A DNA stretch of 64,000 nucleotides, taken from CAZXYS01 sp964645005 (lineage in GTDB: Bacteria; Bacteroidota; Ignavibacteria; Kapaibacteriales; UBA2268). Both the position numbers and the translations under genes were made by a program. Positions 1 through 11,400 of this stretch are shown piece after piece. The stretch covers positions 1-64,000 of the forward strand of contig CAZXYS010000010.1 in the NCBI GenBank assembly GCA_964645005.1. Reading direction: 5' to 3'. The notes under the pieces are model-generated. The model saw nothing but the letters and a program-made list of their open reading frames with translations. It was not told where the DNA came from and ran no database searches. How positions within the stretch are numbered: position 1 is the stretch's first letter; each line of letters starts with the position of its first letter.

Positions 1-68
1 ACCTGTATTTACGTTAATATTTTTTATTTTTGTGATTATTTTGGACAGCAGTGATATAAAAATAAAAA

Positions 69-93
69 TGCCCTTCCGATAACCGAAAGGGCA
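69..93 (-). terminator. Rho-independent terminator of the 2048-aa gene
   Basis: Seven-base arms TGCCCTT and AAGGGCA flank an 11-base loop. Read on the minus strand, the hairpin is followed by a T-rich tract (positions 60-68). It lies about 27 bases beyond the stop codon of the minus-strand gene. A shorter T tract on the other side means it could also act on plus-strand transcripts entering from the left. Confidence 0.7.
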
Positions 94-119
94 CTTTTCT
101 TATTTACCTGGAGAGCGGA

Positions 120-3100
120 TTACTTGACCAGTATCAGGTCTTTCGTTATCTGCCTTTGATCGGCAAATATGTGCAGGATATAAGCGCCTGCCGAAAGATC
201 TCTTCCATCAATTTCGATCTTGTGAGTTCCGCTGCTCATCATTGTCTTGTTAAGAACATCCATTACCTTTACGCCGGAAGCCGTGTAAAGTGTTGCTTTT
301 ATTTCGTACCCTTCAGGCAGAGTTATCATTACATAAGTCTTGCCTGTGAACGGATTCGGATAAGGTTCGTCAACTGTAAACGGTCCGTCGAGATCCTGAT
401 TATCAACTCCTGTTATGATCGTAGTGCGGTCATATTCCATCTCAGGATCGCGGTCCCAGAGGGCACGAATTATGATCGATGTACTGCTGCTCTGAGGTAC
501 GGTCCATTTCAGTTTCTGAGGTGCGGCGTTAACATCGTACTGCAGTTCATTCCAGGTAACGCCTCCGTCAGGAGTGTATTCCATATCGAACTGCTCAACG
601 TTGTTATATGACCAGCGCAGATTCAATTCCATGCCCATGTTAACCTGAGCATTGATGTCTGCAAGATCTACAGTACCAGCCAATACCTTGAATGGTTCGG
701 AGCGGGCTATCAACTCATCCGTAATAGCATCATGCATAGCAATTACCGCGTGTTTTGTATTTACGGACGGTAGTCTCCAAGCCTGCTTCTCGGCGTTCGC
801 TCTTGTGACGTTGGTGATTTCCTGCCAGTCGGTTTCACCGTTTGGCGAGAACTTGAAGCGTACTCGCGTAGTTTCGTTTGCCTGCCAGTTGATAAAGTCA
901 TTGATACCGCCGGTGTAGATCGGATCGTCGGCTGCCGGACGTGTAATCGTTACCGGATATGTATTCAGAGTGAAGTAGTCGTCGCTTCTGTCGATCTCGC
1001 TGCCGGTGTTGGCTTCGATCAATCTGACGAGGCACTGTGTTGAGTTAAATCTGCGTGCATACCAGTCAAGACGCAGTTTGCTTACTTCTACCGGATCTTC
1101 ATTCATGGTTATCCAGTTTTCACCGGCATTAGTTGATAACTGCAGATATACAGGGTATTCAAAGCCTGGTTTAGTCCATTTGATTGCATAATTAGTACCC
1201 GGGTTCCAGTCTTCGCCGCCATTGGGTACCTGAATTATAGCGGGTGTAGGACCAAACTGTAGGATGCCCTCGTCTGTGATGTCGCGACCATTAATGTCGA
1301 GAACAACCGTGGAATTGTGCCATTTGAACAGATCAAAGACGTTTTCCGGCAGTTCGCTCTTCAGAGAGAATCTCAAAGTAGCAATAAGAGTTTTCTCATA
1401 AGGAACCTTTGTGCCGGGTTTATGCGATACAAAGTCATAATCAATCTCTACTGATTTGACATTTGCAGCACCGCCTTCGAAGTTTGCTCTCGGGGCATAG
1501 TACATTTTACTGTAGCCGCTCTCATTGTCGTTATTCCATGGGCTGTCATCGGCATTTGTCATTCCGACAAAATTCAGAGCCTGTGTATTGAAGTCTACGG
1601 CAAAGGTACAGTTACCAAGTGCGAACTCTTTACCGGTATTAGAAATGTAGAAGGATACGTTAATAAAGTTATCCGTCAATTCGAATCTACCGGTCAGATT
1701 GTATTCGATACCGTCCGTTGACATTATCTTTGTTCCGCCGCCTTTGGCAAGATTCATGATCTCAGATTTACCGGATTTCTTGTTAGAGGAACCGAGTGAA
1801 AGATTGGACAGAGATGATATTAAACCATTATTTCTGTCAACAATGTTCCTGTCTTGAGCATTAACTTCACCATCTCCGGTAACATCAGATGACCAGACTC
1901 CCGACCCTGCTTCGGATCTGACCTGAACACGGTCGGCGGCGTTTATTAAGCCGTCTCCATTGACGTCGCCGGCAACCATGGCGGGTTTGGAAGCTGTTGT
2001 TATTGTTGATGACGTACCGTCGTTGTAATGTAACCCCATAGCCGCATAATCGGTATTCGACGTATCGGCGGCATCAACAAGATTGCCATAGGCTGTGTAC
2101 TCGTTAGTAAGATTGACATAAGGTGCATCGCTTTCTGTTAATACATTGCTGGCTGCACCATCCCAACTAGTGAAATCCCAGCCTGATTCAATATTTGTGG
2201 TTGTCGTATCCTCGCCGGAGAAAGAGAATGTGGCTGCGAATCTCGACATCACAGGCAGGTAGTTGTCATGCTCGACGACAGCGAAGTATTGACCGTCATC
2301 AACCGTTGGGAATAAGAAATACAGATTAGCATAAGATGCACTTGGAGGCGAGGTCAATGCAAGATCAGCATAAGTCCTGCTATTTGTAGATTGTGCCACA
2401 AAGTCCCCGGGAGTGCCGCCGTTATCCTGGTATAGTTTAACGGTGAAAGCATTTTCGTCAAGCCATTCGCTATTGGTTCCTGGGGTTGATATTGTACCAG
2501 AAGTATGCCAGCCCTCAGCCAATACTCTTAAAGTAAAGTTGTGGTTTGGTGTAATGGTAAACAGAGGACTCTCGGTTCTGGTGTGTTTATATTCGGTAAA
2601 TGAAGCGCTTTCCCCATTAATTGTTGCCTTACCGCTCAATCGGAATCTACCGTTCATAAGCGCCGGCTCGATTTCTCCTTGATCATCAGTGGTTCCATCA
2701 CCATTGTCATCCGGATCGGCAATAGAAACATTCAATATTGCTCCATATTGACTATAAGATGGAGAATTATAAATCAATCTGGTGGAATCCGAATCTGTGA
2801 ATGTTGCTGAATTCGTGAATGATGTATTCTCGAAAGAACTTGAAGTGGCGGTGTATGGGATGTCATCATCGTCGCCGCCGCCGCCGAGGATTGAATATTC
2901 AAGATTGGATGAGAAAGTACCTGAAGCTGTACTGGAAGAACCGGAAGTGAAGCTGGCACTTGTGTAGTCGAAACCAACCCAGCGGATATACAGATCTTCC
3001 GTAGTGTTCGGAATAGTATCGCCGAATTGCGGTTCGACCAGTTTCAGATAAGGTTTGACACCCTTATAGCATATACCGTCGTCTCTTTCGATCTTAGCCT

Positions 3101-6100
3101 GGATCTGTGATGATTCGGGATAATCTGAGATTATACTATTGTATGCAAAATCATCATAAACGAATGATCCGCCATTCATAGAGAATGCCGCGGCAAGATT
3201 TGTCACTGTGGAAGAATTATTTGAAAGATCATCATACCTAAGGGTTAAAGCGCCCTGTATGAATTTAGTCAAAGCCGTTGGCTCGGAGCCTGTTGCAGAT
3301 TGTCCGGCAGGCAAGCCGTTCCATAGTCTTAGATTCTTTATCTCGCCGATATAATGGTTTCCGGTTCCGGGTTCATACGCTATGTAAGTGGGATATGTAT
3401 TGGCATTATCGACGGATACGTCTGTGCCAAACTGCTGAGTAATACTTTCCGCAGCCTGAACTTTGCCGTCGATATAGAATTTAACCGTAGATTGTCCGTT
3501 TCCGCCCATGAAGTCGGTATAGACGCCCACATGTGTCCATGCGGAGTCGTTCTCTTCCAGATTAGGTTGAACAAGTGGCTCATCTGATGAACTTGTCGCT
3601 GTCATCGTTGATGAACCTGAACCGACCGCAAGTTGAATCTGTCCCGTATTCAATAATCTGAGTGAATAATGCAGATTATTATTTGTACTGTCTTTCTTAC
3701 TGATGATCGGGAAGAAACCTTCATCTGCTGTCGGGAAGCGATAGGGGCGAATCCAGGTTTCCAGGAAGGATTCATCAGTTGATAAGTTTAGCGCTGCCGT
3801 ACCGGCAATTCTTATAATCGGGTTACCGGTATTCTTCAATGCAAAATAAGGTGCAACCTGGAAACTGCCGGTTGTATAGCTTATATTATTCTGAGCTTTA
3901 CTCGTCAGTCCTCTGCTTCTGAGCATTACATCTTTTGTGTAATTCGTATCGGCGCCCGGAACTACTTCTTTAAGGTCTGCCGTATCTCCAACAGATGTCG
4001 AACTTAAATAAGGCTCCCAAATTGCTTCAGCGTCTTCAATATCGACGCTTAGAGTGGAGCTTGTGTTTTCTGCTATAATCCAGTTGCCACCGGAGTTACG
4101 GCTGAACTCAATTACCATATCTTCCGTACCTGTAGTGTCATACGCGCCAAGTCCGAAAGCAGCCCACCGTACAGTATAACTGCTGCTGGACAGATTTTGG
4201 ACGCCTACGCACGTCTTCGGCGATGTAATGGTAACATGACCTTTATCAGGTCTGTAATTGATATTATTATCATCATTGGCCGAGTTTATGCCCGAGCTTG
4301 TATAATAACGAATGACATTATTACTATCCTGATCTGTGATCGTTGTACCCCCGGAACTTGCTTTGTCATTCTTTGTTCCGTCAAGATTATAGTACATTTC
4401 AAGACCTTCGGTAAATGTCGAAGCAGACGAGGAAATACCTGCAATTCGTTTTCTCAGTGAATCTTGAGTCAGAGCTCGTCTCCAGACTCTAACCTCTTTT
4501 ATTCCTGCGTGGAGGTAGTCATCAGCATCAAGACCGCCGTTCGGATTGACACCAACCCATACCGGATGCTGTGCTGTCAGCATTCTTATGTCATCTGCAT
4601 TATTATTTGTTTTTGATGCCATCAGTTCGCCGTCAACATACAGCTTAACTACGTTATTCCTGACTGTAGCCGCAATATGCTTCCAGTTATCAGCATGAGT
4701 AGGATTTTCATTGATAGGAAATGATGCGCTTGTTGTACTTAAAATATCAGGCGATACCACCGCTGCAATGTATTCACCTCCATTCTCGCCTCTACCGGAG
4801 CCGCCTATGATCTCTCTGGCACGGAAGGCAGGGTACTGTCCTTCATCCAAATACAACAGCCATGCACCTTCTATAGCCGGATCATTTGGTCCCGGTCCCA
4901 TGGCAACTATACCTGGCTCGGCGCCGTCCGCGGACTGAATGCTGTTAAGATTTACCCATGCCTCAACGGTCAATTGGGTAGCGTTGCTGTAATCGTCTTC
5001 TGATTTTAAATAGCTTGTAGCGCCGTCCAATTGCAGGAAGTTAAGACGCGACAAATCAAAATAGTCATTGCTGACATCCGTGTAGCAAGTTCCCGTCAAT
5101 TCACTTCTGCTTGTAATAGTAGCGCTGTTGTCGGTATCAAGCTGTGTCATTCTCAAAAGCGCCTGCTCGGAGCGGTGCGGAAAATAAACATCCTGCCAGA
5201 TAAATCTCAAAACACCGCTGTAGCCGGTAGTGAATGAATTGGAGTTACCGGCAATCGACGTCCATGTCGAACCGGCAGCTGTCGTGACCACGAAACTATT
5301 GGAGCTTATTGTTACCCAGCCAATATCACCAGAACTGTATTTTGTGAATGATGCCGATGAGAATGACTGTGAAGATTCCGCAAATCTTATTTCATCGGTT
5401 TGCCAGGTCGATCCGTTATCCGTCGAATAATCAACGGAATATGCCAGCTCAGGTTCTCCGTAGGTAGCACTGCCTGAAGTCAGCAAACCGCTTCTTTCGT
5501 AAAATATAGGATAACCTTTAACATCAAGTGTTTGATAATCTTTGCTGGGATTAACCGTTTCATTTTTTCCGTCGGGATTGAGAATCGTAATACCCTGAAT
5601 GGTAAAATCGCCAGGCTGGGTTAATGTGGTGTTGTCCTCAACATCATTGCCTTCTACATCGAAAATAACAAAATCTCCAATAGAAGTCGCCTCATTGATT
5701 TGGACTTGAGTTAGATCGTCACAATCCAAATTTGAATCTTCGGTAATCTGAAATTTTAACATACCAACAAAACTTCCACGCCCTTCTGTGGAAGGCTGGT
5801 AACCTTCTTCACCAAGATTTATGCTTACATCTAACTGGTAAACATATATAGAGCCGTTGTTTCCGGCTTGCGCCTGCAATGCCGAATATCCGTAATCAGT
5901 AGTGAAACTGTTTGAAAACGGGGATGTTATGGTTGTGTAGGAACTACTCGTTGAGTTAACGTTCCATCCTACTGAATCTGTTGTTGCCAGTGAATAGTCT
6001 GAAGGATTCGCAGGTGACAGGAAACTTCTGTTATATGTCAAAGCAATAGACATATTCCCCAAATTTGGGGAATCAGAAGTAAGTGATTTGATCCAGAATT

Positions 6101-6266
6101 CTACTCCGATCGTGTCACCCATCCTTCGTTGATTGGTTGTTATCTCATAATATTGAGTTTGGGCTTGCATTATTGTTTGCACCATGAGAAAAGATGCAAT
6201 CAGCAAGAGAAAAAGCCGGCTTCCGCTGCCGATAAGCCTTGAATTAGTCAAGTTTCTCAAGTCCAT
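120..6266 (-). CDS. Giant secreted LamG/dockerin-like protein with T9SS sorting domain
   Basis: This is a 2048-aa exported, probably cell-surface protein. It has an N-terminal signal peptide (about residues 1-36, hydrophobic core LFLLLIASFLM) and a cohesin-like beta-sandwich (about 37-225). Two LamG/concanavalin-like modules follow (about 407-625 and 805-1010). A paired dockerin-type calcium-binding segment lies at about 1430-1475 (DVNGDGLINAADR and DVTGDGEVNAQDR), then a second cohesin-like module (about 1510-1645) and Ig-like repeats beginning NGGEDW. The C-terminal T9SS type A sorting domain (about 1962-2048) contains YPNPF and DLSAGAYIL. An AAGGGA ribosome site six bases upstream supports the ATG. 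Adhesion or glycan binding is inferred from LamG; no enzymatic domain was recognised. The gene is monocistronic, with a terminator at 69-93. Confidence 0.85.
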   Translation of the reverse strand: MDLRNLTNSRLIGSGSRLFLLLIASFLMVQTIMQAQTQYYEITTNQRRMGDTIGVEFWIKSLTSDSPNLGNMSIALTYNRSFLSPANPSDYSLATTDSVGWNVNSTSSSYTTITSPFSNSFTTDYGYSALQAQAGNNGSIYVYQLDVSINLGEEGYQPSTEGRGSFVGMLKFQITEDSNLDCDDLTQVQINEATSIGDFVIFDVEGNDVEDNTTLTQPGDFTIQGITILNPDGKNETVNPSKDYQTLDVKGYPIFYERSGLLTSGSATYGEPELAYSVDYSTDNGSTWQTDEIRFAESSQSFSSASFTKYSSGDIGWVTISSNSFVVTTAAGSTWTSIAGNSNSFTTGYSGVLRFIWQDVYFPHRSEQALLRMTQLDTDNSATITSRSELTGTCYTDVSNDYFDLSRLNFLQLDGATSYLKSEDDYSNATQLTVEAWVNLNSIQSADGAEPGIVAMGPGPNDPAIEGAWLLYLDEGQYPAFRAREIIGGSGRGENGGEYIAAVVSPDILSTTSASFPINENPTHADNWKHIAATVRNNVVKLYVDGELMASKTNNNADDIRMLTAQHPVWVGVNPNGGLDADDYLHAGIKEVRVWRRALTQDSLRKRIAGISSSASTFTEGLEMYYNLDGTKNDKASSGGTTITDQDSNNVIRYYTSSGINSANDDNNINYRPDKGHVTITSPKTCVGVQNLSSSSYTVRWAAFGLGAYDTTGTEDMVIEFSRNSGGNWIIAENTSSTLSVDIEDAEAIWEPYLSSTSVGDTADLKEVVPGADTNYTKDVMLRSRGLTSKAQNNISYTTGSFQVAPYFALKNTGNPIIRIAGTAALNLSTDESFLETWIRPYRFPTADEGFFPIISKKDSTNNNLHYSLRLLNTGQIQLAVGSGSSTMTATSSSDEPLVQPNLEENDSAWTHVGVYTDFMGGNGQSTVKFYIDGKVQAAESITQQFGTDVSVDNANTYPTYIAYEPGTGNHYIGEIKNLRLWNGLPAGQSATGSEPTALTKFIQGALTLRYDDLSNNSSTVTNLAAAFSMNGGSFVYDDFAYNSIISDYPESSQIQAKIERDDGICYKGVKPYLKLVEPQFGDTIPNTTEDLYIRWVGFDYTSASFTSGSSSTASGTFSSNLEYSILGGGGDDDDIPYTATSSSFENTSFTNSATFTDSDSTRLIYNSPSYSQYGAILNVSIADPDDNGDGTTDDQGEIEPALMNGRFRLSGKATINGESASFTEYKHTRTESPLFTITPNHNFTLRVLAEGWHTSGTISTPGTNSEWLDENAFTVKLYQDNGGTPGDFVAQSTNSRTYADLALTSPPSASYANLYFLFPTVDDGQYFAVVEHDNYLPVMSRFAATFSFSGEDTTTTNIESGWDFTSWDGAASNVLTESDAPYVNLTNEYTAYGNLVDAADTSNTDYAAMGLHYNDGTSSTITTASKPAMVAGDVNGDGLINAADRVQVRSEAGSGVWSSDVTGDGEVNAQDRNIVDRNNGLISSLSNLSLGSSNKKSGKSEIMNLAKGGGTKIMSTDGIEYNLTGRFELTDNFINVSFYISNTGKEFALGNCTFAVDFNTQALNFVGMTNADDSPWNNDNESGYSKMYYAPRANFEGGAANVKSVEIDYDFVSHKPGTKVPYEKTLIATLRFSLKSELPENVFDLFKWHNSTVVLDINGRDITDEGILQFGPTPAIIQVPNGGEDWNPGTNYAIKWTKPGFEYPVYLQLSTNAGENWITMNEDPVEVSKLRLDWYARRFNSTQCLVRLIEANTGSEIDRSDDYFTLNTYPVTITRPAADDPIYTGGINDFINWQANETTRVRFKFSPNGETDWQEITNVTRANAEKQAWRLPSVNTKHAVIAMHDAITDELIARSEPFKVLAGTVDLADINAQVNMGMELNLRWSYNNVEQFDMEYTPDGGVTWNELQYDVNAAPQKLKWTVPQSSSTSIIIRALWDRDPEMEYDRTTIITGVDNQDLDGPFTVDEPYPNPFTGKTYVMITLPEGYEIKATLYTASGVKVMDVLNKTMMSSGTHKIEIDGRDLSAGAYILHIFADQRQITKDLILVK

Positions 6267-6870
6267 AGCTATTCCCTTAAATTGTTAAAAAAGAATTTAT
6301 TAATATCGGTAATTTTTGGTTAACGTTCAAAACAAAAAAGGAAGGAAGAAATTCTTCCTCTCCTCCAAGTTTATATTTGAATAATTTCATAATATTTAAC
6401 ATTTCTGACCTTGAAAACAACTTATATGCCAATTTGTGTTTGTGTAATGAATACTTTTGTTTATCTATACGAGATGAATTTTAATTAATTTATTAAATTA
6501 TATTAATTTAAAGTACTTAAAAAAATTATCCATCAGAAAACTTTAATTTAAAAATGTTTGCAAAATTGAAGGATTTGGTTTTTTTTTGCGATATCACAAT
6601 TGTTTTATTCCTTCAATCGTACAATATTAGCCACAAAGAACGCATTTATTAATTATAATTTCGTTTAAAGTTATCGGCGAAAAATTTGAATTCTTTAATT
6701 AAATTTTAGAAATATTTGTCCTTTTTAAAAAATTAAATAATTGATCTTATCCTTTTGATTTACATAAAAAATCTTGACCATGTCTATTCGTAAATGTAGA
6801 TAATTTCAAATCGTCTTAAAAATATCTGAAATAAATTAAGTTACTGATAAATTAAACTTACTGAGGATTT
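6267..6870. other. AT-rich intergenic region between divergent genes
   Basis: These 604 bases lie between the divergent 2048-aa gene and the SDR gene. They are strongly AT-rich and hold no reading frame that looks like protein. The only recognisable signal is a sigma70-like promoter at 6774-6802 pointing towards the SDR gene. The promoter of the minus-strand gene must also lie here, but I could not single one out. Confidence 0.5.
6774..6802 (+). promoter_or_regulatory. Possible sigma70-type promoter of the SDR gene
   Basis: TTGACC (6774-6779) is separated by 17 bases from TAGATA (6797-6802), close to the housekeeping consensus. The predicted start of transcription would leave a leader of about 60 bases before the SDR start codon. 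The call is motif-only, in an AT-rich background where chance matches are common. Confidence 0.4.
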
Positions 6871-7584
6871 ATGGACTTAAAAGGCAAAGTTATAGTCATT
6901 ACGGGTGGTACCGGAGGATTAGGAAAACCCGTAGCCAGGGAATTTCTCGATTCCGGCGCAAAGGTCATTACCACTTACATTGATGATAGTGAGTTCGACG
7001 AATTACGTTCTGCATTTACTGCAAACGGAGAAAATCTTACAGGCTTCAGGGTTAACCTCCTTAGCGGAAAGGAAGTAGAGGAATTCTCCAACAACGTTGC
7101 TGAAAAATTTTCTAAAGTAGACATTCTTGTCAATTTAGCAGGTGGGTTTTTCGGCGGTGTAAAAGTAAGCGAAATGGAAGAAGAAGATTGGGATAAAATG
7201 ATTGACATGAATCTTAAAACTGCTTTTCTAAGCTGCAAGAATTTCCTTCCATTCATGCTGGAGCAAAATCAAGGTAAGATCATTAATATGGGTTCAAGAC
7301 CCGGGCTGCAAGGTGCAGCCAGCCTCTCGGCATATTCCGCATCGAAGGCGGCAGTGATCAATTTGACACAGACAATAGCCGAGGAAGTCAAAGATCATAA
7401 TATTAATATTAACGTTATCTTGCCAAGTGTCATTGATACCCCCGCTAACAGAGAAGCTATGCCTGATGCCGATTTCGATTCCTGGGTAAAGCCCGAATCA
7501 ATAGCAAAGGTTATCATGTTTCTTTCAGGAGAGGAATCTGCGGACATTTCCGGCGCTTACATACCTGTATACGGAAACTCGTAG
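6871..7584 (+). CDS. SDR family NAD(P)-dependent oxidoreductase
   Basis: This is a 237-aa short-chain dehydrogenase/reductase with a Rossmann fold. The dinucleotide-binding motif TGGTGGLG is near residue 11, the NAGG-type motif reads NLAGG near residue 88, and the catalytic YSASK tetrad motif is near 152. The serine partner lies upstream in the MGSRPG segment. Length is normal for a classical SDR. GAGG five bases before the ATG supports the start. FabG-like activity is possible, but the substrate cannot be told from sequence, and no fatty-acid genes adjoin it. smpB follows after a 62-base gap, so the two may be co-transcribed. Confidence 0.9.
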   Translation: MDLKGKVIVITGGTGGLGKPVAREFLDSGAKVITTYIDDSEFDELRSAFTANGENLTGFRVNLLSGKEVEEFSNNVAEKFSKVDILVNLAGGFFGGVKVSEMEEEDWDKMIDMNLKTAFLSCKNFLPFMLEQNQGKIINMGSRPGLQGAASLSAYSASKAAVINLTQTIAEEVKDHNININVILPSVIDTPANREAMPDADFDSWVKPESIAKVIMFLSGEESADISGAYIPVYGNS

Positions 7585-7646
7585 TTTCTTATTAATATTA
7601 TGATTATATTATAGTTTGTTAATTCGATAGAAAGCAGAGAAGAAAT

Positions 7647-8126
7647 ATGAAAACTCAGGATGTACTCGAGCGGGAAGAGAAGATTATTTCTACAAATAGA
7701 AAGGCTAAGCATGAATTTGAAATTCTTCAGACTTTCGAAGCCGGAATAGCTTTGAAAGGGACTGAAGTAAAGTCATTGCGTATGGGCAGATGCAGTATAC
7801 AGGAAGCTTATGCCGGATTTAAAAGCCCTCAGGATGACGAATTGTACATTTTCAATATGCATATAAAAGAGTACGAACACGGCGGCAGGGATAATCATAA
7901 TCCTACTCGGGTACGCAAGCTTCTCGTTCACAAGCACGAGGCTATCCGCTTGAAAACCAAAGTAAATGAGAAGGGATTGACTATAATTCCACTGACTATT
8001 TATTTTTCCGGTCCTTTTGTGAAGCTCGAGATGGCTGTTGCTCGTGCAAAACGTAAATATGACAAGCGCGAGGATAAGAAGAAAAAAGATATTGATAAAG
8101 AGATAAGAAAAAAATTCAGGGTGTAA
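7647..8126 (+). CDS. smpB: SsrA-binding protein SmpB
   Basis: SmpB binds tmRNA and delivers it to stalled ribosomes for trans-translation. The 159-aa product shows the family hallmarks: an N-terminal NRKAKHEFEI segment, FEAGIALKGTEVKSLR, and a lysine-rich C-terminal tail (DKREDKKKKDIDKE) that enters the ribosomal mRNA channel. Length is typical. The ATG is preceded only by a weak purine-rich ribosome site. The tmRNA gene (ssrA) itself was not found in this window. Confidence 0.96.
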   Translation: MKTQDVLEREEKIISTNRKAKHEFEILQTFEAGIALKGTEVKSLRMGRCSIQEAYAGFKSPQDDELYIFNMHIKEYEHGGRDNHNPTRVRKLLVHKHEAIRLKTKVNEKGLTIIPLTIYFSGPFVKLEMAVARAKRKYDKREDKKKKDIDKEIRKKFRV

Positions 8127-8451
8127 ATTGTAAGTAGAATCTTTAGCCTCCAATAAATGTCTAATATTCATGTGCTTACTCAAAACAATAATACCAATCA
8201 ATAATTACATTTTGCAAATAATTTTCCATGCATTTTAAATTTTCCTATCCATTGCTAAAACAAGGAATATTGCTTCTCATAATTTTTTTTGTATCCTGCC
8301 GTAACTTTTCACTGTTTGTTGGGTTATTCAATATGAACGTTCAAAAAAAGTTAACTTAAAATAAACATTTAAGTAAATTATCTTTAATTTTATAAAATGT
8401 ATAGTTTAATTTTGGTTAATAAAAGAATATAATTAAATTTTTACTAAATAA
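8127..8451. other. Intergenic region, no recognised feature
   Basis: 325 AT-rich bases between smpB and the 1674-aa gene. A TAATTTTG element about 40 bases before the start codon fits the Bacteroidota -7 motif (TAnnTTTG), but no good TTTG lies at the right distance upstream. I therefore do not call a promoter. No RNA gene or convincing hairpin was seen. Confidence 0.4.
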
Positions 8452-11400
8452 ATGAAAAACAGCAGCAAATTATATAACCAATATCAATTAGTAATTAAAA
8501 TTAAGCTGATTGTGATTTTCATTATAATTTTGTCTGGTAATGAGATTTTTTCCCAGGCAAATTCAATATTCGACGTTGATATTTCAGAGTATCCAACAAT
8601 CAATGCCAAATTTTATACTATCGATAAAACCGGCGAAAGGCTGACAAACATTCAGGATTCCAATATTTACTTAACCGAGAACGGGATTAGGTTTCCTGCA
8701 GAGATAGATACCTGCCCCCCTCAGGATACCCCTAAGAAACTTTCACTTATATTTGCCATAGACAAGTCTTCCTCGATGTCGGGGTTAAAAATTAGCATGA
8801 TTAAAAGTGTTCTGGCAGATCTTATTCGTTATATGCCGGAGGGAACGGAAGCAGGTATAACTTCCTTTAACGAATTAAGCTACATCGAGCACGAATTATC
8901 TCTTGACAAAAGTTCTTTGATCAGCGCGGTACAGAAAATTGAGACAAAGGGAGGGACTAATTTCGACAAAGCTTTCCTAGAAAAACCCTCCGGGGCGCTG
9001 CCTTTTGTTGCCAGAGGCATGAATAAAAAGGTCGTGATATTTATCACTGATGGTATATTGACTGCCAACAGGGATTCGATCATTAACAAGGCGAACAATC
9101 TCAATGCCTCAATATATACGGTTTTCTTCGATATAGAACCCCCTGAAATATTAAAAGATATTTCTGTGTTCACGGAAGGGAGATATTTCGGCACTATTAT
9201 TGTAAAATCACACCTAAAAGAAGCTTTAAATCGGATTCTGATGAGAGCAAGAGAGATTGCCCCCTGCCGGCTGCATTGGGTAACAACCAATTGCGGGCAG
9301 AGAAGAAACGTTGAATTCAGAATAGATAACAACCCGATTTCAAATTCTGAATATGAAGCTGCACCGAGCATATTACCTAATTTATTGATCACTCCCTCGG
9401 ATGAAATTGATTTCGGAGAAGTAGCTCCTGACTCCACAGCTAAAAAGACAGTAACAGTTACGGCAAAAAATGATACGATTACTGTTACGGGTATCAGTAG
9501 TGATAATGAAGATGTATCCGTGCCTGATTTAAGTTTTTCATTAACTCCCGGCGAATCAAAGAATTTTGAAATCACTTACCGGACAAGTGATTCCGGACGT
9601 GTTATAGCTAAAATAACTATCCATAGTAACGCATGCTTAGGCAATACTATATATGTTGGAGGTAAATATGGCAAAGTAGAGGAGAAGACCCTTGAACTAA
9701 CACATCCTGTCGGTGGAGAAAATTTTTATGCAGGTTCACATGAAATAATATCATGGAAAGGGGTGCTTCCCGGTGAGCAGGTTGTCCTCGAATACAGCAC
9801 AGACAATGGCGACAACTGGAATTTGATAAGTGAAAATGCGGAAAATTTCGAATACAACTGGACTGTTCCGAAATCTACATCCAGACTATGTCTTATGAGA
9901 GCTACTCAGATAAATAAGAATACCGACGCTCCGAAACAATTATGGGAAACGGTAGGGCATGGAATATATGCAATTGCATGGGATCCCAATGGTACACGTA
10001 TTGTCAGTGGCACCGATAAGGGTACTATTATCATGTGGGATGCTTTACAGGGGCAGAAGATAAGTACTATAGCAAAGGATCAAGGTGCTGCAATAGCAAT
10101 GCTTGACTGGCATCCCGGCGGGAATCATATAGCCTCGGTTGGCCGGGATGATACTATACGCATTCAGGATATTAGAGACAATAGTGTTAGAAAATTATCC
10201 GGACATAATGCAGATGTTCTTGCTGTTCAATGGAGTCATAAGGGAGAATATCTTGCCAGCGGTGACAGAAACGGCAAAATTTTAATTTGGAATAAAAATT
10301 ATGAAATCATTGATAGTATAAAGTATCACACTGACGCTATAAGTGACCTGTGCTGGAGCAGAAAAGATTCATTTCTTTTAAGCAGCAGTTGGGATAAAAC
10401 ATCTCGTGTGTGCGAAACTGAAAGCTTTCAAAAAGTTTTTGAAACTCCTAATATGGGGATGGTAATAACTTCCGTAACTATTGATATGAATAATGTGAAT
10501 ATGGCTTTATCCGGTTATGGAAATAATATATTCCTCTTCAATATTAAAACCGGGGAAAAAGATACAATAAAAACATCCGCTAATGTAAGGACCGTATCAT
10601 TTTCACCCGACCCCGGCGGGAGATTCCTTGCAGCGGGCTTAAATGACAAAAGCACCAGATTGTACAAATTACCTGATTACGAAGAGTTCTACCGGCTTTT
10701 TGGCTACGGGCAGCAGGAAGATATAAAGGTGGTTGAATGGAATAACGATGGAACTTATTTGGCAACTGGTGACCTTTCCGGAATAATACTGGTTTGGTCT
10801 CCGGATGATATACCTTTCGGCAGCCCGGTATTTCAGCAGGATATTTCAGATATTTGGGAAATTTCAGAACCAAGATTTGCCAGCAAAGATATCGACTTCG
10901 GTGAAGTGCCCGCAGGAACAGTTAAAGATACAATTCTGACAGATTTTCTGGACAACAAGGGAACTCAAAAACTGAGAATAGATGAAATAACTCTTCATGG
11001 AGGGGATGTAGATTATTTTAATATCGAACATGATTCTTTTCCATTATTTATAAGACCTTCGGAATCGATACCAGTGCACTTTTATTTCAGATCGGAAAAA
11101 CCAAGCGGTGTGAAAAGCGCTAAAGTCAGAATTGTCACACAATCAGACACTGTGGAAAAATCATTAACCGCAGCTTCGACAGAGAAAAAGATTGAAATAA
11201 TTACTGAAATCATCGACTTTGGCAAAGTGCCGATCAACAGCAGTGAGGATACAACAGAAGCCGTAATCAGGAATATGAGTTCGACAAGTTTAAATTTTTC
11301 GTTGAAAGATCTGGAACCTGCGGAGCAGGAAAACTATGAAATAATAGATGCAGCCTCTGATTTCACTCTGGAGCCGGACAGTTCGAAAAAACTGACGATC

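Noticed and set aside
8127..8451. Possible tmRNA gene next to smpB
   Set aside because: No tRNA-like ends or tag-peptide frame could be found in this AT-rich spacer.
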